From NCBI RefSeq assembly GCF_009017415.1, contig NC_092409.1, positions 2,356,001 through 2,420,000 of the forward strand: 64,000 bases of DNA, read 5' to 3'. Below the pieces are notes generated by a model. It was given only the letters and a program-made list of their open reading frames with translations. It made no database searches and was not told the DNA's origin. Position 1 is the stretch's first letter; each line of letters opens with the position of its first letter. The position numbers were made by a program, and so were the translations under genes. This stretch comes from Aspergillus flavus. Lineage: Eukaryota; Ascomycota; Eurotiomycetes; Eurotiales; Aspergillaceae. Shown here one piece after another: positions 8,107 through 18,791 of this stretch.

Positions 8107-10701
8107 TCATGTCCGGCTGTTGCTTCGACTGATGGATTCCTCGCTGATGTTATCCATATCATTGGCCGTAGCATTGACAACGCGCAGCTTCTCCTTCGGC
8201 ACGGTAAAGGTGACTTGGACGCGCCGGTTCTCTGCTGCGCCCTCCACGTCCCAGTCACCATCATCGAGATCTAGCACTCCGCCCAATCCGAAGTCATCGC
8301 GTGTCGTCCTCCCCGTCAACTCACGAGAAACAATATTGCCCGTTCCCCAGTCTTTAGCACCCTGTTTGCGTCGAAATAGTTCCGCTGAGGCACTGACGGA
8401 TCGCCGAGGCAGCTTGGACTCCGGTTCATAATCGAACAGAGGCCCTGCGGATCCAAGCACGGCACTCTTCCTGTCGATGCCCGAAGCTGTAGAAGCGACA
8501 CTGCCATCCCCAGATGACTGAGGCCGCTTTCGAGTCATAGAGAGCACTCGTCGGACGTTGCCGATCCACTCAGCCTTCGGTTTGGAGATGGAGAGAGGCC
8601 GTGGTATCAGGTCAATCGGAGAGGAAGGTTCAGGGTCATTTGGCAGTAGATGTTCGCCTTCTGCTTGCCGTTGTGAGATCGTCGTATGGGCAGTTGAAAA
8701 TGAATCAGAAGACCGGCGTTCATGGGAGATCACGGTACTGTTAGGTCGGCTCCATGTCTCCCGACTCTGGTTCGATGCAGAACTCGACTTTTCCGGGGAT
8801 TCACGCCCAGTGCTTGGATGGCTCGGATGGTTGTCGATGGTGCCGCGAGGTGGATGGCCTGCCAACCTCGAGAAGTCTGAAATGTTTGAATATGTTCTGT
8901 CGGCGTGCTCTGAAGATTGTCCCTCGCTGGGTCGACCGATGCTCGTTGCAAATGCTGTGGCTCCCTCAGGGGAAAGCTCTGTACGAGTCATCTTTTGCAA
9001 TAAACCGGTGCTATCTCCACCTACTGCACCATGTGCCTCATCTTCTTCGTCAATCGGGTGCATGTCACCGGTCCCGTCGCTTCGCCTATACTCATTGCAT
9101 TGTGCCGGAGGTCTGTATATTCTCGCATTCAGAGGCAGCCGATTGGTTTCAGTGGGGCTAGGGATTTCTCTTAAAAGGCCTGTTCTTTCAGCCATAATCT
9201 GTGAAGGCTTGTAAGTACTGCCGGCCAGATGGGACTCTTCTGGGCTCCAGAAGATAGATCGTTCTGCGCCCAAGGATAGTTCGCGGAGCATCTGGTTTCG
9301 AGTCCGGCGTACTCGTCGTCGCCGGAAGTAGAACCAAAGAAAAACAGCCGCCCCAGCAACACAGGGAATACCCAAACCGAGTCCGACACCAAGCCCAGTT
9401 CGGCGGGATACAGACGATCTGGATTCACCATCTGGCTGAAGAGGCCCGGGGTTTGAGTAGGAGGAAACCCATTTACCCGAAGTAACGTTGTACAGGAGAA
9501 TTTCTGGGTTCACCTCGGTGCCAGTCACAGACCGTTTACTTGGCTGTGCGATATGGTAACCACCTGCGATCATCATCACTCCGCCCGGAAGCATTGTTGC
9601 GCCGTGTCCATAGATCCCAGTTCCCTCCGCTACCCCAGCGTCTCTGGTGGACGGGATCTTCCAGGCCCATTCGGCGCCCGTGGATTCTGCTGCCAGTTCA
9701 AGGATAGCTAACTGTGGATTGGCAGGAATGCTGGTGCTACCAACCCAGCCCCCAAAGACCACCACCTTACTTCCATCTGGCGAAAGGACGGCTGTATGGC
9801 CGGACCTAGGTTCCACTACCGAGGAATCCCGGATCGCGAGCTCCGTTCGGCCTAGGCTCTGGGTAGAATCAATAGTGACAAAACTCCAGCTGCTCTGCGG
9901 GAGTGAAAAGACAGCGACCTGGGACATATTGATGAATGCGTTTTGGGTCTGGCCTCCGATCATCAGAAAATCCTGTTGTTGTAGCAACGTGCCACTCGAC
10001 GTGGACCTATATGTTGCCTGTAACGGGGTAATCGTGAACCCGGCTTCAGGGATCGGAGGTGCGCGGTCACCGGTGGCTGAGATGCGGTAGGACGTTAGAC
10101 CATCGGCTTTGGGGGGTTCCAGGGCTATCATGGACTGAGAGTAGTTGGCGGCAGTGATCCAGGTGGCCTCGGAGGCGCTTGCGAGTGGGCACATTCCACC
10201 GAAGGCGTAGAAGGAGGTGTTAGTTGTATTGGTGGAGGCGTATGTGAACCCGGCCGCGAGGTAATTTGGTCCATGGGGGCTGACGTTCGACTGGCCGGTC
10301 CCATTGACTTCGATTCTCTCCCATGTCCCATTGCCGGTGGAACTCGCTGCATCCGGGGTGAACTGCCATAACGCACCATACCCCGAAGTATTATGGCAAT
10401 CCCCCGCATAGACTTTTACGATGCCATGTTGGTCGATAGCCGGAATAAGGGCGGGGGTTTGCTTGTCAAGCTGAAATGGCGCATGGTCCAGTAAGGTCGT
10501 ATATTGGGGCTTGGCGCTATCAATGTCTTGGGAGACGTTCAATGAAAGGAATTCGGTGGTATAGTTAGCACTGGGCCGTAACAGGTATGCCATGGATCCA
10601 TTGTGCTGCGCTGAGTACAGAAGATGGGATGGGATGTATGGAATTGCAGACACTTGGTAGCCCAGGAACAGGGCTACCAGAAGCGTGACGAAAGCGTTCA
10701 T
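8107..10701 (-). CDS. Kelch/beta-propeller single-pass membrane protein
   Basis: One uninterrupted exon encodes 864 residues. Residues 1-19 form a signal peptide. About 25-420 hold a kelch/galactose-oxidase-type propeller with many N-x-S/T sites (for example FAGDCHNTS-, VVVFGGWVGS- and MLPGGVMMIAGGY-type blades). A membrane helix at about 435-459 (TGLGVGLGLGIPCVAGAAVF) is followed by RRRRVRR and a roughly 400-residue Ser/Thr/Pro-rich cytoplasmic tail ending in a conserved-looking segment VQVTFTVPKEKLRVVNA. A type I topology with an outward-facing propeller and a signalling- or scaffold-like tail is inferred. No catalytic residues of galactose oxidase were identified. The juxtamembrane LRELSL..ERSIFWSP (about 475-487) is shared with the miniature paralogue. 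Similar proteins occur in Aspergillus without an assigned function. Confidence 0.85.
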   Translation of the reverse strand: MNAFVTLLVALFLGYQVSAIPYIPSHLLYSAQHNGSMAYLLRPSANYTTEFLSLNVSQDIDSAKPQYTTLLDHAPFQLDKQTPALIPAIDQHGIVKVYAGDCHNTSGYGALWQFTPDAASSTGNGTWERIEVNGTGQSNVSPHGPNYLAAGFTYASTNTTNTSFYAFGGMCPLASASEATWITAANYSQSMIALEPPKADGLTSYRISATGDRAPPIPEAGFTITPLQATYRSTSSGTLLQQQDFLMIGGQTQNAFINMSQVAVFSLPQSSWSFVTIDSTQSLGRTELAIRDSSVVEPRSGHTAVLSPDGSKVVVFGGWVGSTSIPANPQLAILELAAESTGAEWAWKIPSTRDAGVAEGTGIYGHGATMLPGGVMMIAGGYHIAQPSKRSVTGTEVNPEILLYNVTSGKWVSSYSNPGPLQPDGESRSSVSRRTGLGVGLGLGIPCVAGAAVFLWFYFRRRRVRRTRNQMLRELSLGAERSIFWSPEESHLAGSTYKPSQIMAERTGLLREIPSPTETNRLPLNARIYRPPAQCNEYRRSDGTGDMHPIDEEDEAHGAVGGDSTGLLQKMTRTELSPEGATAFATSIGRPSEGQSSEHADRTYSNISDFSRLAGHPPRGTIDNHPSHPSTGRESPEKSSSASNQSRETWSRPNSTVISHERRSSDSFSTAHTTISQRQAEGEHLLPNDPEPSSPIDLIPRPLSISKPKAEWIGNVRRVLSMTRKRPQSSGDGSVASTASGIDRKSAVLGSAGPLFDYEPESKLPRRSVSASAELFRRKQGAKDWGTGNIVSRELTGRTTRDDFGLGGVLDLDDGDWDVEGAAENRRVQVTFTVPKEKLRVVNATANDMDNISEESISRSNSRT

Positions 10702-11440
10702 GGTGAAGAGTAAGAATGAGGGGGATTAGAAAGTGTAGAGCAGCAAGATCGCTGGCTTTTGCTGTGGGAGCTTTTCATGCATAATTAGGCTTGTCTCTTC
10801 TTCTTCAAGTGCACATTTGAGACAAACCCTAGTGCATCAAAAGAATCAGGCACCAGCCCCCAAAGCCTGGAAACCTGAGACTCGTCCTGCCGTCTATTAG
10901 TGGTTTCGATATTGCTATGAAGATATATCTATCCCAAGTGGCATAAGACCGTCAACGCCTATGCCAGAAAGACCGTTGATCGGCGTTTTCTAGATTGACT
11001 CGCAGCGGGGGTGTGTGGAGGCAGGGTAGGCCGGCATGGAGAGGAGTAAATAAATCTAGGGTGCACGTTTTGAAGGTTCTGAAGAGAAGGGATTCTGTAT
11101 ACGAGGGGAGGGATTAGGGCAGAATCCAGAAGTGAAGTCGGAAACGTGAGATGATCGAGCATGGTAAACAGACAGCCATCCCCAACCACCCGATCGGAGC
11201 CGAATCTACACAGTCGACTCTCCGACAAGAGTCCATATATTGACTGCGACGTCATGTTTTTCGATCCCCCTCTACTGTTAGGGCTACTGGTGCGACGTTG
11301 TGTGGAAGTTGATTCGTGGAGGGGTAATCCCAAGCGCACGTAAACACGCGGGTCGTTGCACTGGCAACTGCGCCAGTGGCCCATTTATCGCTCCATTTCA
11401 TATAATAAGTTCATCACAAACCTGCCTCGGCGTCCACTCA
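10702..11440. promoter_or_regulatory. Upstream region of the kelch gene, duplicated downstream
   Basis: No gene is seen. The segment 11110-11440 is the better preserved partner of the sequence upstream of the miniature paralogue (7690-7980), sharing several blocks of 15-20 nt. Conservation between the copies may mark promoter elements or simply recent duplication. Confidence 0.5.
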
Positions 11441-13291
11441 CCATCCGCCATCCCACCTGGACAGATCATCTTATGGGAAATTGGGTTGCGTAAGTCTTTT
11501 GGGCACGAGACGTTTGTTTAGGGTTTGAAACCACATTCCGGTTGATTATCGATAAGATAAACATGATTTATGGAGATCTGGTCTGCAGCAACGAGTGGAT
11601 CGGAGATACATACTATAGTGAGACATGCACATCCAGCTAACTCTTTAGCAGCGGTTTTATTTGAGATTGAAGTAGATCTCAAGATCTACTAAGACGAATA
11701 GCGGTCAGATTTTCTGGAGTTTCACGCGGGACAGCACACGAGATGTGACCGTTAAGGCTCCATGATCGCTTTCAGACTTTGGACGGCGGTGACCAAGTGG
11801 GGCAGCTTGAGTGGGGATTAGGGCTACTCCTCTACTACACCTACGGAGTATCTGTTTGTTGTGACTCCATCCAAAGAGCCATCCATATCTCCCCTTGGAC
11901 CGTATTGTGGGTGACCAGGCCTGTGATAGATTCTGCAGCGATAGCAACTCAGACCAGACAATCCCATACCGAGCTCAGTCCATAACGGCCGGCCAGGATC
12001 CACACCTGGGCGTCAATCAAAGCAAGTGTATCCATATGAAGATGGCTACAACAGCGACATGAGGAAGTCCCATGCCGAACCGACTGCAAGTCCAGTTCTT
12101 TGCGGTGCGGGAGATCTGTACTCGAACACTGAGTTTAACTTATGTAATATTGATTGGTCTTGCGGAGGCCTGCCAGATCGATAAACAACCCTTTATGGTT
12201 GAGTGATTCAATTTCTGTCGCTTAACGCCGACGGATACGTAGTACCCTTGATAAACGGCTATTTATTGTTCGTTATTCAGCTCAATAATCACTGGTCGAT
12301 CCACAGGTACCTATGTATCTTTCAGGTTTCCGTTTGCTTCAAAGTCAGCGGGCCACTTGTACGCTCTTTCATCCACCGGGATGAAGAGAATAGTCATGAC
12401 TGCCCAAGCGTCTGATAGCTTTGTGTTCGCAGCAGGCCATCTGTGATGGAAGAAATGTAGAGATCGACCGCTGTTTTCCATGGTGGATAAAGAAATATTA
12501 CATAGACTTGAGTCCACATTCAATAATGATGAAGGAAAGGCATGAATTGACATAGTGACCAGGGCTTGGGATTTAGTAGACAAGATCACATTCCAGGATC
12601 CGAGGAATACTCGATATGAATTTTATTTTAACTTCAATTTTAGCCTTCCTTAGCCTAGACAATGGGAATGCTTAGCATATCACTAATTTAAATATAAGTT
12701 GGGGAATGATATTTTGCATTCTCTGATTGCTGTATATTATCCAATTAATAACTATATATGTCACTCTCGACTCTTGGTACAAGTAGCCAATTTTATTCGC
12801 AGTACTCAAGAACTCTACCTAAGGGACCATTACACAGCTAGAGAGAGAATCATACGAAATAGCCAGCGTTGAAGATATATTATCTAGAAAATCATCACTA
12901 TCCTCGGTACGGTCATAGCCCCTTGGCTTGGGAGGACGTATTCCAATATAGCCCCTGTGATATTATATTCTTCTCCAAGTCGCGTATAAATTGTGGTGAA
13001 TACCTCCTAGGCGGCCGATGAACCTAAAACTGTACTATATGTAAAAGTGAATCTCACCAGCCATGTCAACCAGCTTGAATTTCTTGATATGAATTGAATG
13101 GACTGGGCTAAGTCAGAGTGACCACATCTTTACAACATTCATCCTACAATGACTCTTATATATAACCCCCTTCGGTCCTTTCCTGTCTCTACTTTTCCTT
13201 CTTTTTCCCACTCCTACAACACCTGCTTAGCCAACGCGTAAAATCCTGGCCAGTATTCTGCATCTTAAATCTTCATCTTCGTTTATACACT
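11441..13291. other. Gene-poor, AT-rich interval with kelch-family debris
   Basis: No complete gene is supported. The relic at 12024-12100 is described separately. A GGATTAGGGCTACT string at about 11815 again recalls the duplicated kelch upstream block. From about 12600 to 13100 the sequence is AT-rich with no coding character. The last 110 nt (13180-13290) are pyrimidine-rich and look like the promoter/5' leader of the caspase-like locus. Confidence 0.5.
12024..12100 (-). pseudogene. Third kelch-family copy, transmembrane-segment relic
   Basis: On the minus strand this segment reads RTGLAVG and, after a one-base frame change, GMGLPHVAVVAIFIW. The miniature paralogue has AGLAVGLGVGMPFLCLVAIFIW and the large gene has RTGLGVGLGLGIPCVAGAAVF. 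The nucleotide match to 9340-9400 is also visible. No intact frame remains on either side, so this is a decayed third copy. Confidence 0.6.
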
Positions 13292-14019
13292 ATGTCAACT
13301 GCTCAACCTCAAGACATCATAAAGGCGAGTGACTGTGCGGCCCAGGAAACAAAAACATTCAAGCTTCGTTTTCACTTTTCGGCACTGTGGACGACAAAGC
13401 ACAAATAGATTCCGTGGATGTGATTTTCATACTTGATTGCTGCTGGTCTCACCTGGCAACTCGGTCTGCAGACCATCGTGAAAGGGTTACGGAGGCCGTG
13501 GCGGCCACCGATTTCCAAGACCCAACCGCGAATATACCTGGCAGCAGGGTGTCCTTGACAGCACGGCTCTCGGCAGCTATTGCAAAGGCCGTAAGCCGGA
13601 AATACGAACATATCGAGTTCGTCGAGCTGGTCAGAGACTTGCGGGCAGAAGATACGCCAAAGAAGCCTACACATGGCTTACTCGCTGGAACAAGATCAAT
13701 CCGGCTCAAGCTCCCGGGATCACACGCCCCATTTGCCCTCCGTGGCCCCGCTACTTTGAGGGCATACTTTTCAATACGTGTGCATTCCAGTGTAGGGCAA
13801 AGCGGCCTTGATGCCCTAGCTGATTGGATAAATCGGCTCCCTCCGCACATTGTTTTCGAAATTGACAGAGTCTTCGAAACTGAATCCCAGTGCTGGGTTG
13901 TCTACGCGGATTGGGCCCTGTATTCGAAGTTGGCAGGATTACCAGGGATCGCACTCATCTGCGAGACCAAAGGGGTGGATATATGGAATAACCGGCATAA
14001 GGTTAATCGGGGAAAGTAA
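13292..14019 (+). pseudogene. Caspase-like (peptidase C14) protein, catalytic-His block lost
   Basis: A plausible start ATG at 13292 after a pyrimidine-rich leader opens 30 codons ending ETKTFKLRFHFS, the approach to the catalytic-His strand of caspase-like folds. The expected S-G-H-G is absent. The frame shifts at about 13382 and continues in the next frame from 13384 with GTVDDKAQIDSVDVIFILDCCW. DCC is the catalytic-Cys motif. The remaining ~205 residues look like the distal half of fungal caspase-like proteins: SLTARLSAAIAKAVSRK-, FVELVRDLR- and THGLLAGTRSIRLKL, then a C-terminal extension (LADWINRLPPHIVFEIDRVF, LPGIALICETKG). The stop is at 14017-14019. With the His block and following linker gone and the frame broken, the product should be inactive. 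Translation from an internal start, giving a Cys-half fragment, cannot be excluded. Confidence 0.65.
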
Positions 14020-14940
14020 GAAGTTCAGAAAAAAGTTCAGAACAAGGAGAAGAAGATACCAAGAAAGAGAATATATCAGAACACCCGAGATGATTTTCCA
14101 GTATCAGGACACAGATCAGCTTGCCCATGCTCCGGATGGGGTATCGAATATGAATGCTGGTTAGTGTGTAATTGTTTACACAGTGACTATGGCACACAGT
14201 GCTCATGGAGAGAGCCCAGAGTACTGGCTCTCTCCAACCATGAACTAGCTAAATCGTTAAGTAATATTAAAGTTCTAGAGTCAAAGTATATAATATACTT
14301 CTAGCCTTATTTTATTAAGAATTCCTAGAAAGATCTCTTATCTTTAAGGGCTTCTTAAGAGAGCCGACAGGGATTTTAATCTTGTATATCGGGGCAAGTT
14401 TAAGTCCGAGGTCAATGATTATCACCGCATAACAGCATCATTAGGTCCGTTCTTTATGCGGTTACAATCACGGTTATTTAGTACTCAAACCTCAATACCG
14501 ATGGATTGTAGAAATCGAATATAACTTGCATCTCAACGTCTGTCTCAGACGATAGAGAGTTTATTCGGAAAGTACTGGTCCAATACGGCAATGTGCATGG
14601 GAATGGCGGATATCTCTTCAGGCAAGGAAACATTTCCCTCAAGTCGCATGGCCGCACCAGCTTGAATACGACGACATCAAGGATTTTGACTATGTTGACA
14701 GCTTTCAAACCGCTGTTCAGTGCCTCTAGCGATATACCAGTATCAAAATATACCTCGTCTACATTGCCCCTGAGCGGAGTGAGAAATTAAAAAGCCATTG
14801 TAGATGATGCAATTCCAAGTCTTATTTTTACATCTTCCTCATCCGTTTGGATATTAAGCAAAACATAGCCAGCGCCAAGTAAATCGTAAACCACAACACC
14901 ACAGTAGTATAACCAAATCACACGAGACCCACACTATGCT
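14020..14940. other. AT-rich interval, possible decayed coding sequence
   Basis: No intact gene is seen. 14230-14345 is TA-rich, as in RIP-like degraded DNA. From about 14600 one + frame reads WEWRISLQARKHFPQVAWPH then QLEYDDIKDFDYVDSFQTAV before a stop, and continues RYTSIKIYLVYIAPERSEKL. That looks more like broken coding sequence than random sequence, but I do not recognise the family. Confidence 0.35.
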
Positions 14941-17166
14941 TTAAGCCATGTCATCTGCATCATGATGGTGGGTGTTTTCATTATCGGACGCGTGGAATGC
15001 GTCCCCGAACGCCGAGTTTTCCAGGTCCGGAAGATCTAGCACTTCGTTCTGCTCCGTATAGGCCGCCAGTGCATCGCCCGCACTGTCCATATTAGTAAAG
15101 TCAAAGTTGGCCCCGTCCAGACCAGTGTCCCCCCCTGTGTTTCCAGGCGTCAACCCCTGTAGTCCGCTACCTGGCGTTTCAATCCCATGAAGAGGGGCAT
15201 CACCAACGGCAGGCTTGTCGCCTTGGTCCTTCTTCTCGTCGTTGACCATCACCCAATCCCCAGTTTCACCCGCGGCGGTATTCGCGGGCGGTGCATTGCC
15301 CATGTCCATCTCAACGTCCATACCGGACATCGTCACACTTTGCTGGGGCACAGCAGCTGTTGTCTGCAGCGGCGCAGGAGCATTGATACCAGGGACCTCA
15401 GAGACACCTGGTACATGTGCCGGCGCTGCTAGTTCTTGAGCGATGGGCGCACTTCCTTGAACGGGGCCGGAGGGAGGTGGAGAGCCAAACTGATCGAGAA
15501 GATGGCTATCTGCGTGCCCCATGTCGATATCGCCATCTGCAGGAGCCTCTAGCTTCTGTTCAGGTTCAATCTTTTCTAACAGGCCACCTTTTTGGACGCA
15601 AGAAACCTTGGGCTCAGGCACAATCTGCTTTTTCCACGAGGTTTCCAACTCCTTGACCACGTCATCCACCCTATACTTAGCCTTGGGCTCGGAAGCAGGT
15701 GGTGTTTGAGTCTCATCGCCTTCGCTGGGGATCTCAATGCGGCCTTCCAGTCTCCAAATTTCAGTCCCCGTGGCGTTCGGATCTGCCGCCGCTTCCCGGA
15801 GTCGGAGTTCCGCGTCTTTAAGCAATGAGGTACGGTTAAACTTCTCCATCCGGCGCGCATGCCGCTTCTTCAGCTTCTCAATCTCCGCAGTCATGTCCGC
15901 CACCTTCTTCGCAACACGATCGGCAAACTCCTCCGCCTTCGCAGGCTCCATTTTGGTAGCCTGGGCAGAATCGGCCGCATCTTTAGATTCCCCACTAGTA
16001 GGTCCGGAAGGCGCATCGAAGAAGCCCGCCGTCAACGACTCCAACTCCCCTTTGCGACCCAACCCAAGAGAGACGGGGGTAATCTGGCTAATGGCGTACG
16101 GTGAAGCAAAGATCTCTTCCATCCATTCATGGTGTTGTTGATATCTCATCTTACTCACTTCCCGTGGGGTAAGAAGATCCATCATATCGCCTGCGGAAAC
16201 ATCCTCATCCTCGAGAGCAAAATCGGCAGTGGCAGCATTCACTGCAGCCGACGAAGCGCGGTGTCCGCGGGGCGCCTTGGCCGGTGCTCCTCCTGCCGGC
16301 GCGGGCACACCTGAACCAGGCTGGGGATAGAACGGTTGACGGCCGACCATAGCACTCGGGTATGCCGGTGGAACTTGCGCGAAACCCTGGGGGGCAACCT
16401 GTGGGGGGAAATTGATCGTCGGCCAGTTATTGCGGTCGTGCAGCATAAAGTCTTTGCGGGCAAGCTGGCCTTGGCTTTGCAGGAAACGACGTTGGCCGAG
16501 CATGCTTTGGACTTGAGGGAGCACATGAATTCTATTGGCCGGAATATGCTCGGTAGGAGGTGCTCTTGAGTAGTGAACGATCCATAACGACGGGTCGGGC
16601 GGGGGCATGTTCGGGTTGGGGTTCTTCGAAGGCAGCAACCGGTAGCGTCTACGGCAATGGATCGCCATTGTCTCGTTTGGCGGGTGGTAGCCACTGCGGT
16701 GCAGCCACATTTCCACCAACTGATGCGCTCTCACGTCAGTAATTATCTTGGTCACCGGGGAGCAGCTCATTAGAGATCGGGTCTACCTACGTAGCCGCGA
16801 GCTTCGAAGGTGAAGGCCTGTTCGACATCGGCCCACACGTAACCATCACTGGCGAAGTTCGTTCCTAAATGGTTCAGGGGCTGCCAGGTGAGCATGACAG
16901 TCCCATCTTGAGGTCCATCCAAGAAAGTCCAATGCATCGGCTGCGCCTCCCGTACAATCTTAGGCGCGCCAAGGAGGTATTCGACAACGGTGTCGGTGGG
17001 CATCATATGCATCAGCGGGAATCGGTGTCGCGACACCAGGTGCATATGCGGCAGCTGCGGTAATCGAAATCCAGGTTAGACATTTGGCCCGTAGCATTGC
17101 ATTGAGACTTGGATCAGTAGATTGGCCTACCAACTGCCCGGGGACACGGGTCGCTGGGTCGTCCAT
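14941..17166 (-). CDS. SSR4: Ssr4-like subunit of SWI/SNF and RSC chromatin remodellers (DUF1750)
   Basis: Minus strand, proposed exons 17166-17131, 17054-16791 and 16719-14941, about 692 residues. The conserved N-terminal domain shows HLVSRHRFPLMHMMPTDTVV, MHWTFLDGPQDGTVMLTWQP and VEMWLHRSGYHPP, typical of the fungal Ssr4/DUF1750 family, a shared subunit of SWI/SNF and RSC in fission yeast. The rest is low-complexity. A Lys/Arg-rich coiled-coil-like stretch (KKVADMTAEIEKLKKRHARR) is followed by an acidic Pro/Gly/Asp-rich tail. The first exon is only 36 nt. The second junction is ambiguous: phase 0 with an acceptor at 16720 is chosen, giving ARGYLVEMW, but an acceptor about 11 nt further upstream with a shifted donor is possible. 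A nuclear role in chromatin remodelling is inferred from the family. Confidence 0.85.
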
Positions 17167-18791
17167 TGTGAATAGACGCCGTCGCAATCGGGGAGAAAAA
17201 TGTTAACGCTTTCGCAACGAAGCCGAAAACCTAGAGAATAAGTAACAGAAAATGCATCCGAGACGGAAATTCCAAACGGTCGGAAAGAGACAGTGAAATG
17301 AATGGACGCAACGAGCAAATGCCTTTGCGAACGCGACGCGGAAATTTGAGGTTCCTTTCCCCGAGAAGCTGAGAGTCACGGTGGACGGTTCGGGAGGTGA
17401 AACCGACCTGAAGTGCATATTTGACACCTGAGATATAAGGCTCATAAAGGGTGGGTTTAGCTTATGGGGGTACTAACTTGAGTTGGTAAAGTGGGGAAGC
17501 GCACGGATGTATGGATCGTGACTACGGCTAAAGTCCTTGACATTAACAATCCTATGGGGTATATCAAGTGCATCTTGGCCCAAATTTTCGGCCATTGCTC
17601 CGTCAACATGAGTAGGTCGACTTCCCTACCAAGCTACGCCATTGGCATAAGGCTTCTTCATCCATGAATTGCCTTTGTCAATGTTGGACTATTGAATACT
17701 ATTCACCAAACCCTAGCTGGGGAAGGACTTGCAGGCCAGCCTCCCTCTAGACAGTAGTATATTCGAGTTCCACGTCAGAACCTTTTTCTTTTCCTTCTAG
17801 TTTACTTTATTCTTTCCTTCTTTTAGATGCCCCTAACTGAGAAACCCCCCTTTACGACTAAAGTTCTTCCTCCGGACTGTTCCATAGTGCTACTAGTACT
17901 GAACTCTGACACCTAATCTGCTTCGCGTCGGAGTCGGTATGTGCATGCAACTACCCCCGTGCTTGCAAAGTGTTTGAAGTTGGACGCCGATGTCAGGTAC
18001 CTTGCATATGGGATTGCCAGCCTCCTCAAACGATCAATTCTTACTAAATCCTTCAATCCATATCGACTGTTGAATATGGAAATTGGAAAGGTAGAAATAT
18101 GTTTAGCGAGTGATGATCGGTAGAGCTGAAGCATTGAAATGTACTCAGTATAGACAGTGAAAATACAGATGGCAGTATAATGACAGTAGTACGGAGTATA
18201 GTCCGGAGTGTGGTAACCCTTCCCCCGCCCCCAAACAAGCCTTGCGCAAGCTTTGCTGCGGTATCGCTGGCACCAAACCCGAATGGGAAGCTCTTAAGCC
18301 CGCCACCGGATCGCGGGACTTGAAAGACTACTCCGTAGTAGCCGTAGCTCTCTCCGCAATTGGCTTATCCCCGGTAGTGCTTTCATCCTCCCCGTGCTTG
18401 ATGCATCGTCCTGTTTCCAATTGTGACTCATGATACTCAAGTCTAGATACAAGCCGGCAAGCTTAATACCCAAATTCAATGGGCTCCCCCACCACTTTTA
18501 CCCAATTGTCTTGCCGTCACTGGTATTACTACGACGAGTGTGAGTATTCAGCTCTCTCCCCTGCATGGCGTCACTCCTCCCCATGTGGGACGCTGGCACT
18601 TGTCCCATATCCGGTTAACTTTTGCTGATCTTCCAATAGACTCAATAATGGCCCTGTTCGCTAAGCAAAATTCTCCGACATGACCACACTTATAAAAGAT
18701 CCTCGTCGCTCTTTCGTGTTCTTTTCGCTTCCTAAGCTGTTGTTGGTCCTTCACTGCGAACCTCTTCCGCCCTCGTGTCCGCCCATCAATC
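17167..18791. other. Intergenic, divergent promoters
   Basis: About 1.6 kb without a supported gene lies between the Ssr4 and MFS transporter starts. A TGACTCA sits at 18424-18430, 362 nt before the transporter ATG. The 120 nt before that ATG are pyrimidine-rich, like a fungal transcription start region. Nothing else was recognised. Confidence 0.5.
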
